From Oscillospiraceae bacterium (GTDB taxonomy: Bacteria > Bacillota > Clostridia > Oscillospirales > CAG-272): a stretch of 38,111 nucleotides of DNA. Under the pieces are notes generated by a model. That model saw nothing but the letters and a program-made list of their open reading frames with translations, was not told the DNA's origin and made no database searches. The DNA is taken from positions 1 to 38,111 of the forward strand of contig WREN01000002.1 of the NCBI GenBank assembly GCA_009779295.1, written 5' to 3'. Each line of letters opens with the position of its first letter. Position 1 is the first letter of the stretch. The position numbers and the translations under genes were made by a program. This document shows positions 8,970-15,427 of this stretch, in pieces.

Positions 8970-9514
8970 ACGTAGTTTTGCTCGGCGATTCGATTCGCAT
9001 GAATTATCAGGCTAAAGTCAGATTTTATCTCGACGGCGTCGCGGATGTCTACACCCCGGATGAAAACTGCCGCTGGAGCAGTTATACTTTAAAATTCCTT
9101 TTTACATGGTTTGCGGCGTTTCCGAAAGATATTGACGTTGTGCATTGGAACAACGGGCTTTGGGATGTTTCCACCGTTGAAATTGACAACAATACGTTTT
9201 CATCAATTTATACCTATATGGATTACATGTCGCGTATATTAAGAATCCTGCGCACAAAAACCCGGAAAATTATATTCGCGACTACAACTCCGGCAATAGC
9301 AAATCACATACGGAACGAAAACGTAAATTTATTCAATTCCGTTATAACAGATTTTATGAATAAAGAAGGCGTGCCCATAAACGATTTAAACGCCTTGATA
9401 ACCGCAAATACCGATAAATATTTAGTTGAGGACGGCGTTCATTTAAGCGAAGCGGGAATGGACGCGTGCGGCAAAGCGGTTGCGGATAAGATTATTGAGG
9501 TTTACAATTCATGA
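8966..9514 (+). CDS. SGNH/GDSL-like hydrolase
   Basis: The 182-residue product starts MNVVLLGDSIRMNYQ, giving the block I nucleophile motif GDSIR at residues 7-11. A block III-like Asn occurs in HWNNGLWD, and block V DGVHLSEAG carries the Asp-x-x-His dyad, so the full SGNH set is present. Such enzymes deacylate carbohydrates or lipids. There is no signal peptide, so it acts in the cytoplasm. It is translationally coupled (ATGA) to the ROK kinase and overlaps the UroD-fold gene downstream by 4 bases. This suggests the three genes process one imported, possibly acylated, sugar derivative. Confidence 0.82.
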   Translation: MNVVLLGDSIRMNYQAKVRFYLDGVADVYTPDENCRWSSYTLKFLFTWFAAFPKDIDVVHWNNGLWDVSTVEIDNNTFSSIYTYMDYMSRILRILRTKTRKIIFATTTPAIANHIRNENVNLFNSVITDFMNKEGVPINDLNALITANTDKYLVEDGVHLSEAGMDACGKAVADKIIEVYNS

Positions 9515-10551
9515 TGAACGATAACATGAAAAAATACAAGCCGGATTGGACCGAAGCGAAACAGCGCATGACCGATTGGTGGAACGGCAAAAAAGTAGAC
9601 CGCGTCGTCGCGAGCGTCCGCGCGCCGAAACCTGTTGATAACCTTCCGCCGTACATCGGCCGCGTGCCGGACAAATACACCGATCACGATACTGTGTTCC
9701 ACAACTTAGACCGCGCGCTGAATTCCACTTTATACTATGCGGAGGCGTTCCCGTTCCATTTCGTGTACTTCGGACCGATGTTCACGGTCACGTATTTCGG
9801 CGCGGAACCGACGTTCACCGAAACTACTACTTGGTACAAGCCGAATTTTCAAACGCTCGATGAGATAATCGCGTACAAGCCGGATTTTCCCAACAATAAA
9901 TGGTGGAACATAAGTATGGATATCCAAAAAAAATCCGTCGAACGCGCCGACGGCAGCTATTTGGTTACGGGGATTGGGTTCAGTTCGTACATTGATATCC
10001 TGGACGCTTTGCTCGGCACGGAAAAACTGTTGTGCGCGATGGTCCAAGAACCGGAAAAAGTCATTGCGGCGCGCGATAATTTGATAAAACATACCGCAAT
10101 CGAACGTGAAAACGGCGACGGAAGTATAAGCTGGCTCGGAATTTGGACGCCGGACAAAACGACGTGCAACCAGTGCGACCTGTGCGTCATGATTTCGCCG
10201 GAAATGTTTGACAGGTTCGTGTTCGACGATTTGAAATCCACTTACGATCAGCTTGACCGCGGAATGTATCACCTTGACGGCGAAGAGGAGATAAGACATT
10301 TGGATTCGCTGTTCCGTTTGGAGAAACTGCAAATGATTCAGTGGGTGCCGAACAGAAACCATGACCCGTTAAACTGGATCGACTTGTTCAAGCGCATACA
10401 AAACGCGGGTAGAAGCGTTCTCATCAGCACGCCGTACACAAGAGTCCGGGAACTCTTGGATAAACTCGACCGCGATCTGGTGTACCTTGACGTGTGGTGC
10501 CCGAACGAGGAGGAAGCAAATCAAGTCATGCGCGAACTTGAGAGAAAATGA
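9511..10551 (+). CDS. UroD-fold protein (uroporphyrinogen decarboxylase/methyltransferase superfamily)
   Basis: The 346-residue protein has the UROD/MtaA TIM-barrel layout: an N-terminal WTEAKQRMTDWWNGKKVDRV region, a middle SYIDILDALLGTEKLLCAMV segment, and a conserved barrel strand MYHLDGEEEIRHLD. It is not genuine HemE, because the arginine-rich substrate motif of HemE is missing. It also lacks the His-x-Cys zinc motif of corrinoid methyltransferases, having HLDG at the comparable place. Such orphan UroD-like proteins are common in Clostridia sugar and methyl loci but their reactions are mostly unknown. The start ATGATGA overlaps the SGNH hydrolase stop. The 3' end overlaps the convergent minus-strand gene by 31 bases. 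Confidence 0.8.
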   Translation: MMNDNMKKYKPDWTEAKQRMTDWWNGKKVDRVVASVRAPKPVDNLPPYIGRVPDKYTDHDTVFHNLDRALNSTLYYAEAFPFHFVYFGPMFTVTYFGAEPTFTETTTWYKPNFQTLDEIIAYKPDFPNNKWWNISMDIQKKSVERADGSYLVTGIGFSSYIDILDALLGTEKLLCAMVQEPEKVIAARDNLIKHTAIERENGDGSISWLGIWTPDKTTCNQCDLCVMISPEMFDRFVFDDLKSTYDQLDRGMYHLDGEEEIRHLDSLFRLEKLQMIQWVPNRNHDPLNWIDLFKRIQNAGRSVLISTPYTRVRELLDKLDRDLVYLDVWCPNEEEANQVMRELERK

Positions 10552-11075
10552 GATTTGACGTTACGTAAACGCCCTTTATAAACTTCATGGAGTTCCGGCA
10601 GATCGCAGAAATCGGCCGGCTTGATGAGGTTTATTTTTTTCGGGAATTTCAGCGCGCCGTTGGTGTAAAGGATGTGCGCGACGAACTGCGAACACACAAA
10701 ATGATACCGCCGCTCGATAGAAATGCCGAAGTTGTACATAATCAATCCGATAAGGTTGTATTTGTACGCGTCGTAGTTGTTCAGCATATCGCCGATCCGC
10801 GATTTGATGGATTCGTATGTATCTTCGTTGATTTCGAGCTCATAAAGCGCGCAAGGCGCGTCGCCGTTACGGGCGAAAATTCCCGTGTCGATGTCTTCAT
10901 GGATGAATCCGGCAATAAGCGGAAAGTGGATGTTACGCCGCGCGAAACTGTAAAGTTCGTTGAGTTCTTTATCGAGCGCAATCGATGCGTGGGAGTATGT
11001 ATCGCCGTTCACCTTGCGGATAATCCGGGCGGGGAGCGTATTTGTTTTTGTCAGCAGGATGTAAACCGATTTCAT
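10521..11075 (-). CDS. NlpC/P60-like (permuted papain-fold, YiiX/YebB-type) cysteine hydrolase
   Basis: The 184-residue product contains a His motif TYSHASIALD (about residues 26-35) and a later Cys motif YHFVCSQFVAHIL. This His-before-Cys order is typical of circularly permuted NlpC/P60 enzymes such as the YiiX group. These cleave amide or ester bonds in peptides or lipids; the substrate here is unknown. No signal peptide is visible. AGGTGATAATAATTT precedes the ATG, and an extended -10 promoter lies at 11097-11125. The last 31 bases overlap the end of the convergent UroD-fold gene, so the two transcripts are antisense there. Confidence 0.8.
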   Translation of the reverse strand: MKSVYILLTKTNTLPARIIRKVNGDTYSHASIALDKELNELYSFARRNIHFPLIAGFIHEDIDTGIFARNGDAPCALYELEINEDTYESIKSRIGDMLNNYDAYKYNLIGLIMYNFGISIERRYHFVCSQFVAHILYTNGALKFPKKINLIKPADFCDLPELHEVYKGRLRNVKSHFLSSSRMT

Positions 11076-11096
11076 AAATTATTATCACCTGTGGGT

Positions 11097-11125
11097 ATTA
11101 TATCACAGATTTGCTACGTTGTAAA
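11097..11125 (-). promoter_or_regulatory. Promoter for the NlpC/P60-like gene
   Basis: On the minus strand TTTACA (11125-11120) and TATAAT (11102-11097) are 17 bases apart, with TGA directly before the -10. Confidence 0.7.
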
Positions 11126-11147
11126 GGGAGAAAATATATTTTGGATA

Positions 11148-11176
11148 TTGACAAGTATTTTAAATTATGGTATATT
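11148..11176 (+). promoter_or_regulatory. Promoter for the M81 peptidase operon
   Basis: A consensus TTGACA (11148-11153) and TATATT (11171-11176) are 17 bases apart with TGG before the -10. Transcription from about 11183 would include the whole palindromic element at 11206-11276 in a leader of about 100 bases. Confidence 0.75.
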
Positions 11177-11205
11177 ATGATGTAACAGCAAACGTTTTCA
11201 AAAAT

Positions 11206-11276
11206 AAAAACACCCGGCGCTACGGCGCCACCCTCTTTACCCGCGCCAATAAATTGGCGCTAAAGAGGGCAAGGAA
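11206..11276 (+). repeat. Palindromic element A (AAACACCC subfamily, left half only)
   Basis: AAAAACACCC is followed by a 5-bp hairpin GGCGC-TACG-GCGCC (11216-11229), then CCCTCTTTA (11231-11239) pairing with TAAAGAGGG (11261-11269). Inside that stem sits a second perfect hairpin, GCGCCAAT-aa-ATTGGCGC (11243-11260). The left part matches element F (35251-35366) almost base for base; the right half of F is absent. The element ends just before the AAGGAAG ribosome binding site of the M81 gene. Confidence 0.85.
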
Positions 11277-11284
11277 GTAATGCC

Positions 11285-12637
11285 ATGAAAATTTTTATAG
11301 GCTCAATACAAATGGAAGTAAACACGTTAAGCCCGCTTCGGAATACCATCGAAGCGTTTAATTTCGTCGAAGGCGACAGGATGTTAACAAAAACGCCCGC
11401 GACGGAAGTTTTCGCCGAATGTGAAGTAATCCCGTCAATTTACGGCAACGCTTTGCCTTCGGGTCCGCTCGCGAAAGAAGTGTTCGGCGAACTGTTGGGC
11501 AAGCTCGTCACATCGCTCAAAAACGCCGGTAATGTTGACGGCGTTTGGCTCTATCTTCACGGCGCGCTCGAAGTGGACGGCGCAGGGAGCGGCGACCTCG
11601 CGATCGTCAAAGCGCTGCGTGAAGTAACCGGCTACAACATTCCCTATGCGGTCGCGCTGGACTTTCACGCCAACAACGACGAGGATATCGTCAACCATTG
11701 CAATATCATCTGCGGTTACCGCACGGCTCCGCACGCCGATATGGAAGCAACGCAGATCAAAGCCGCCAAACTGCTGCTGTATTGCCTGCGCAACAAAATA
11801 ATGCCGCGATGTATCATCAAAACCATCCCGGCGATTGTCGCGGGCGACACGATAATCACGGCCGAAACACCCTATCAAATACTCGACAAGCGTCTGCGCG
11901 AGATCGACAACGATTCGCGCATACTGAACATTTCGTTTTTCAGCGGGCAGAATTGGGCGGACGTTCCCAACAACCACGCGAGCGTAGTCGTATGCTACGC
12001 AAACGAACAGGAGAATATCGCTGTTGCGAATGGTTATGCCGGTGAGATTGCCGGCATATATTGGAACATCAAAGCCAAATTCAAGTTTCAGGTCGAAACT
12101 TACATGCCTGAAGAAGCGTTGAAGCGCTGTATGGAATATACGGATTCGCCTGTATTTTGCAGCGATTCCGGCGACAACGTAACCGCGGGAGCGGGCGGCG
12201 GAAGCACGTTATTGCTGTCTTTGGCAATCAAACTTGGTATGAAAAAAACTCTCTTCGCGGGCATTTACAGCCCTGAATTATACGAACAATGTAAACGCGG
12301 CACAATCAACGGCGCGACCGTCAAAAAGCATTGTGAAATATTGAGCTGGAGCGACGAACCGGCAGGCGGAGGATTTTTAATCACGATGGGAGGTATTGAC
12401 GTTATCGTTACTGAAAACCGCTGCGGATTCATCTCGCCTGAAATCATCGAATCCGGCGGCGTTAAAATCGGCGAATATAATATTATTGTAGTCAAACTTG
12501 GATACTTATATCCAAAACTTGCTGAAATCGCGAAAAAAGCGATTCTTGCGTTCACGCCCGGCGACAGCTGCGTGGATATCAAACAGTTGAAATTTAAAAA
12601 CATTAAAAGACCGTGTTACCCTTTTGATGTTTTTTGA
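11285..12637 (+). CDS. M81-family metallopeptidase (MlrC-like)
   Basis: The 450-residue protein matches the MlrC/M81 family, zinc enzymes named for linearised-microcystin breakdown but mostly of unknown natural substrate. The N-terminus IFIGSIQMEVNTLSP is characteristic. Probable metal ligands are Asp126 and His128 (ALDFHANND) and His150 (RTAPHADMEAT). The C-terminal MlrC domain begins near CSDSGDNVTAGAGGGST. There is no signal peptide, so it is cytoplasmic. The ribosome binding site AAGGAAG lies at the boundary of palindromic element A. It heads a four-gene run with a solute-binding lipoprotein, a UroD-fold protein and a TIM-barrel protein. Confidence 0.9.
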   Translation: MKIFIGSIQMEVNTLSPLRNTIEAFNFVEGDRMLTKTPATEVFAECEVIPSIYGNALPSGPLAKEVFGELLGKLVTSLKNAGNVDGVWLYLHGALEVDGAGSGDLAIVKALREVTGYNIPYAVALDFHANNDEDIVNHCNIICGYRTAPHADMEATQIKAAKLLLYCLRNKIMPRCIIKTIPAIVAGDTIITAETPYQILDKRLREIDNDSRILNISFFSGQNWADVPNNHASVVVCYANEQENIAVANGYAGEIAGIYWNIKAKFKFQVETYMPEEALKRCMEYTDSPVFCSDSGDNVTAGAGGGSTLLLSLAIKLGMKKTLFAGIYSPELYEQCKRGTINGATVKKHCEILSWSDEPAGGGFLITMGGIDVIVTENRCGFISPEIIESGGVKIGEYNIIVVKLGYLYPKLAEIAKKAILAFTPGDSCVDIKQLKFKNIKRPCYPFDVF

Positions 12638-12677
12638 TGAAAATTTATAAATTTAAATATTAAATGGAGGAAAGATT

Positions 12678-14153
12678 ATGTTCAATTTAAAAAAGGCGTT
12701 ATGTTTCGCGCTGATTTTATGCTTTTTAGTTACGACGGTACTTGCGGCATGTTCCAAAAGCGAAGAACCATTAAATGTCAATACTGGGGGGGGGCAATAC
12801 CTTCCCGACGACGTACTCATTGACAGCCTTGAAGCGAGACGGTTTGTTTCAGACGAGGTTCCCGCGATGAATTTCAACGGAGCGGAATTCAGGATAGTGA
12901 CCCAGACGCATGAATCAGGTAATATTATTCAGGAAGAAGCTACCGGAGATACAATTAAAGACGTAATTTACGAAAGAACCGTCGCGGTTGAAGACAGGTT
13001 CAACATCAAATTTGTATTGATCCCTGACACATACTGGGAAAATAACAATTATGTAACTAAAGTCGTTATGGCGAACGAGGACGCGTTCGATTTCTTTTAC
13101 GGTCAGGGCGTGTCAACTTCCGAAGTGGTTTTGAAAAAGTTGATGCTGTCGTGGGAATATATCCCATACGTTGATTTTTCCAAACCGTGGTGGTCTTCGA
13201 GTACGGTTGACGACTTGTCGGTACTCGGCAAGACCTATTTAGCGATCGGCGACTTTTCGCTCTCATCGCAAACAACGACATACTGTATGTATTACAACAA
13301 AATGCACGCGGAAAGATATATGCTTCCCGATATGTATGACGTTGTTAAAAAAGGTCAATGGACGGCCGATAAACTTCTTGAACTCACAAAAGACATTTAC
13401 GAAGACCTTAACGGCGACGGCGTAAAAGATTCCGAAGACTTTTTCGGTTATTCGGGTTCTCCGCTCAGTCCTATCAACGCGTTCCTTCAGTCGTTTGACA
13501 ACCCGATCATGAAGAAAGACGAAACCGGTATCCCGCAGGTAGTATTGAAAACGCCGAAAATGACGGATCTCATTGAAAAGCTCAAATATCTGCACTTTGA
13601 AAACCCGGGTTCATGGTGCGATAAAAACGATGATTATTCTAAAGGCAACAGCGGGTCGGTGCTTTTCGTCGGAAGCCGCTGCATATTCATAACCGGCGGG
13701 CTTAACTATGGTTTCCGCGCACTTGAAGAGGATTACGGAATTATCCCGTATCCGAAGTGGGACGAGATTCAGGACAGATACAAAACTATGTCGGACGGAG
13801 GCATGTCTCTGTTCGCGATACCGATAACCGCGAGTAACCTTGAGATGATCGGCGCGGTAACGGAAGTTCTGAACGCGGAGAGCTGGAAGTATCTGATGCC
13901 GGCATACTACGACATCGCGCTCAAAGTCAAGAGCGTCAGGGACGAGCAGTCGATCGAGATGATCGAGCTTATCATGGACGGGCGCGTATACGATTTCGGC
14001 TACACGTTCGATAACTGGCAGGGTATGGGGTTCGTCGTCGAATGGCTCTTGCGGAGCGAGCAGAGTTTCGAAACATGGTACGCGGCGAACGAAACTAAAG
14101 CTCTGACGCATTATACTAAGATGGTCAATGTGTTCTTGGGGATAGAGGATTAG
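12678..14153 (+). CDS. Extracellular solute-binding lipoprotein (ABC sugar-type)
   Basis: A 491-residue lipoprotein precursor: hydrophobic signal, lipobox LAAC with the acylated Cys at residue 25, a short disordered linker, and a family 1-type periplasmic-binding fold. GDTIKDVIYERTVAVEDRFNI is a typical opening for the large oligosaccharide-binding proteins of Clostridia. A calcium-binding-like DLNGDGVKDSEDF loop is visible near the middle. TGGAGGAAAG precedes ATG 12678. No permease or ATPase gene is present in the window, so the protein must work with a transporter encoded elsewhere or act as a stand-alone binder. It is distantly similar in layout to the lipoprotein at 29062. Confidence 0.9.
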   Translation: MFNLKKALCFALILCFLVTTVLAACSKSEEPLNVNTGGGQYLPDDVLIDSLEARRFVSDEVPAMNFNGAEFRIVTQTHESGNIIQEEATGDTIKDVIYERTVAVEDRFNIKFVLIPDTYWENNNYVTKVVMANEDAFDFFYGQGVSTSEVVLKKLMLSWEYIPYVDFSKPWWSSSTVDDLSVLGKTYLAIGDFSLSSQTTTYCMYYNKMHAERYMLPDMYDVVKKGQWTADKLLELTKDIYEDLNGDGVKDSEDFFGYSGSPLSPINAFLQSFDNPIMKKDETGIPQVVLKTPKMTDLIEKLKYLHFENPGSWCDKNDDYSKGNSGSVLFVGSRCIFITGGLNYGFRALEEDYGIIPYPKWDEIQDRYKTMSDGGMSLFAIPITASNLEMIGAVTEVLNAESWKYLMPAYYDIALKVKSVRDEQSIEMIELIMDGRVYDFGYTFDNWQGMGFVVEWLLRSEQSFETWYAANETKALTHYTKMVNVFLGIED

Positions 14154-14158
14154 GGAAC

Positions 14159-14300
14159 GGAATCCCCCTTGTCAAACGCCAACAAGTTGGCGATGTGACA
14201 TCCCCCCTTTAGCAAGGGGGGCAAGAAAGAGAAAGAAACGGAAATCGCAACCTCCTTGCCTCCATTGCCAAAGGGGGGTGCCCGAAGGGCGGGGGGATTC
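14159..14300 (+). repeat. Palindromic element B (GGAATCCCCC subfamily, complete)
   Basis: Terminal inverted repeats GAATCCCCC (14160-14168) and GGGGGATTC (14292-14300) enclose a left hairpin with stems TGTCA/TGACA and CGCCAAC-aa-GTTGGCG (14177-14192). Then comes an inner palindrome CCCCCCTT-TAGC-AAGGGGGG (14202-14221), a purine-rich spacer, a second inner arm with AAAGGGGGG (14270-14278) and a right hairpin GCCC-GAA-GGGC (14280-14290). It starts 5 bases after the stop of the upstream gene and ends 3 bases before the AAAGGAG site of the next. It has the same plan as element C (26745-26865). Confidence 0.88.
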
Positions 14301-14319
14301 TACAAAGGAGTATGATAAA

Positions 14320-15423
14320 ATGAAAACCTTAACAACAAGAGAAAGATTCATCCGCACATTAACAGGTCAGGAAGTAGACCGCGTGCCGTTCATGAAAGTA
14401 TTCGGCGGCGACGCCGCGGTTATTCCGCCCTGGCTGGAAAAATATCCGAGCCTGCCGCGAATCATCGACGAACTGTTGAAATTCGAGGGCGGCTACAGAG
14501 GCTGGAGGATCACGCCCGTAAACTTTAATCTGTGCGGTCCGGTCACTTACGAAGTTATCGCCGAAACCGACAATGACCGAACCGTGAAAAGCAGTATCGG
14601 GCAAGTAACCATACAAAATAAAAGCGGCAATTTTCACTCCCACCACGTCGAATACCCTGTCAAAACCCCAAACGATTGGGACAGGATAAAATCGACGTAT
14701 CTCGACCCATACGACCCTGCGCGTTTCCCCAAAGACTGGGAATTATACGCGCTGTTATACAAAGACCGCGAGTTCCCGCTGCAGCTTACGCACGGCGGCG
14801 TTTACGGGTTCGCCCGCAACATGATGGGCGACGAGAACCTGTGCTACGCCATCTACGACGAGCCGGAACTGGTGCGCGACATTATGGACACGTACACCGA
14901 TATGTGTTTAAAACTCTGGGAAATCATGTGCCGCGACGTGCAGTTCGATTTAGTCGAATTCTGGGAGGATATGGCGAGCAAGACGGGCTCGATCATTTCG
15001 CCGGATTCGTTCAACGAGTTCATGGCTCCGAATTACAGAAAAGTCTGTGATTTCGCCGCCGCGCATAAAATCCCGATCCTGCTCGTAGACAGCGACGGCT
15101 ACACCGACGAACTCGCGCACCTGATGGCGGCTAACGGCGTCAACTCGCTTTATCCGTTTGAAGTCGGCGCGGGCTGCGATACGTTGAAAGTCTTGCGCGA
15201 ACTCCCGACTATGAGCGCGATAGGCTGTCTTGAGAAGAACGCCTGCGCATTAGGCAAGGACGCAATCGACGAGCAAATGGAAATCGCGCGCAAGCTCATC
15301 AAAAATGGGCGCTGCATACCCGGCACCGACCATTTCGTAATGTACGACGCGTCGTTTGAGAACTACAAATATTTCATGAATTCACTGCGCGAAGTTATTT
15401 TAACTACAAAACCGGGAGGATAA
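14320..15423 (+). CDS. UroD-fold protein (second paralogue)
   Basis: This 367-residue product has the UROD/MtaA fold: LTTRERFIRTLTGQEVDRVP at the start is the usual opening helix of the family. Features further along include FARNMMGDENLCYAIYDEPE, the segment DLVEFWEDMASKTGSIISPD, and a barrel strand ILLVDSDGYTDELAHLMAANG where corrinoid methyltransferases carry a His-x-Cys zinc motif. That zinc motif and the HemE arginine cluster are both missing, so neither porphyrin decarboxylation nor MtaA chemistry is supported. ATG 14320 is set by AAAGGAG at 14304-14310; an in-frame extension upstream would translate palindromic element B and is rejected. It is 4 bases before the TIM-barrel gene, suggesting a shared pathway. 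Confidence 0.85.
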   Translation: MKTLTTRERFIRTLTGQEVDRVPFMKVFGGDAAVIPPWLEKYPSLPRIIDELLKFEGGYRGWRITPVNFNLCGPVTYEVIAETDNDRTVKSSIGQVTIQNKSGNFHSHHVEYPVKTPNDWDRIKSTYLDPYDPARFPKDWELYALLYKDREFPLQLTHGGVYGFARNMMGDENLCYAIYDEPELVRDIMDTYTDMCLKLWEIMCRDVQFDLVEFWEDMASKTGSIISPDSFNEFMAPNYRKVCDFAAAHKIPILLVDSDGYTDELAHLMAANGVNSLYPFEVGAGCDTLKVLRELPTMSAIGCLEKNACALGKDAIDEQMEIARKLIKNGRCIPGTDHFVMYDASFENYKYFMNSLREVILTTKPGG

Positions 15424-15427
15424 TAAA

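Noticed and set aside
9511..10551. Genuine HemE (uroporphyrinogen decarboxylase)
   Set aside because: The HemE substrate-binding arginine motif is absent and no haem genes are nearby.
10587..11180. Plus-strand open frame opposite the NlpC/P60-like gene
   Set aside because: The minus-strand frame has the His and Cys motifs, a ribosome binding site and a promoter; this one has none.
11206..11276. Riboswitch or T-box in the M81 leader
   Set aside because: The structured leader matches the dispersed palindromic element copy for copy, and no conserved riboswitch core is visible.
14159..14300. CRISPR array or tandem repeat at the palindromic elements
   Set aside because: The repeats are inverted and dispersed, with no regular spacers and no cas genes.
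14278..14319. Longer N-terminus for the UroD-fold protein, starting with MPEGRGDSTK
   Set aside because: These codons are the right end of palindromic element B and include the ribosome binding site.
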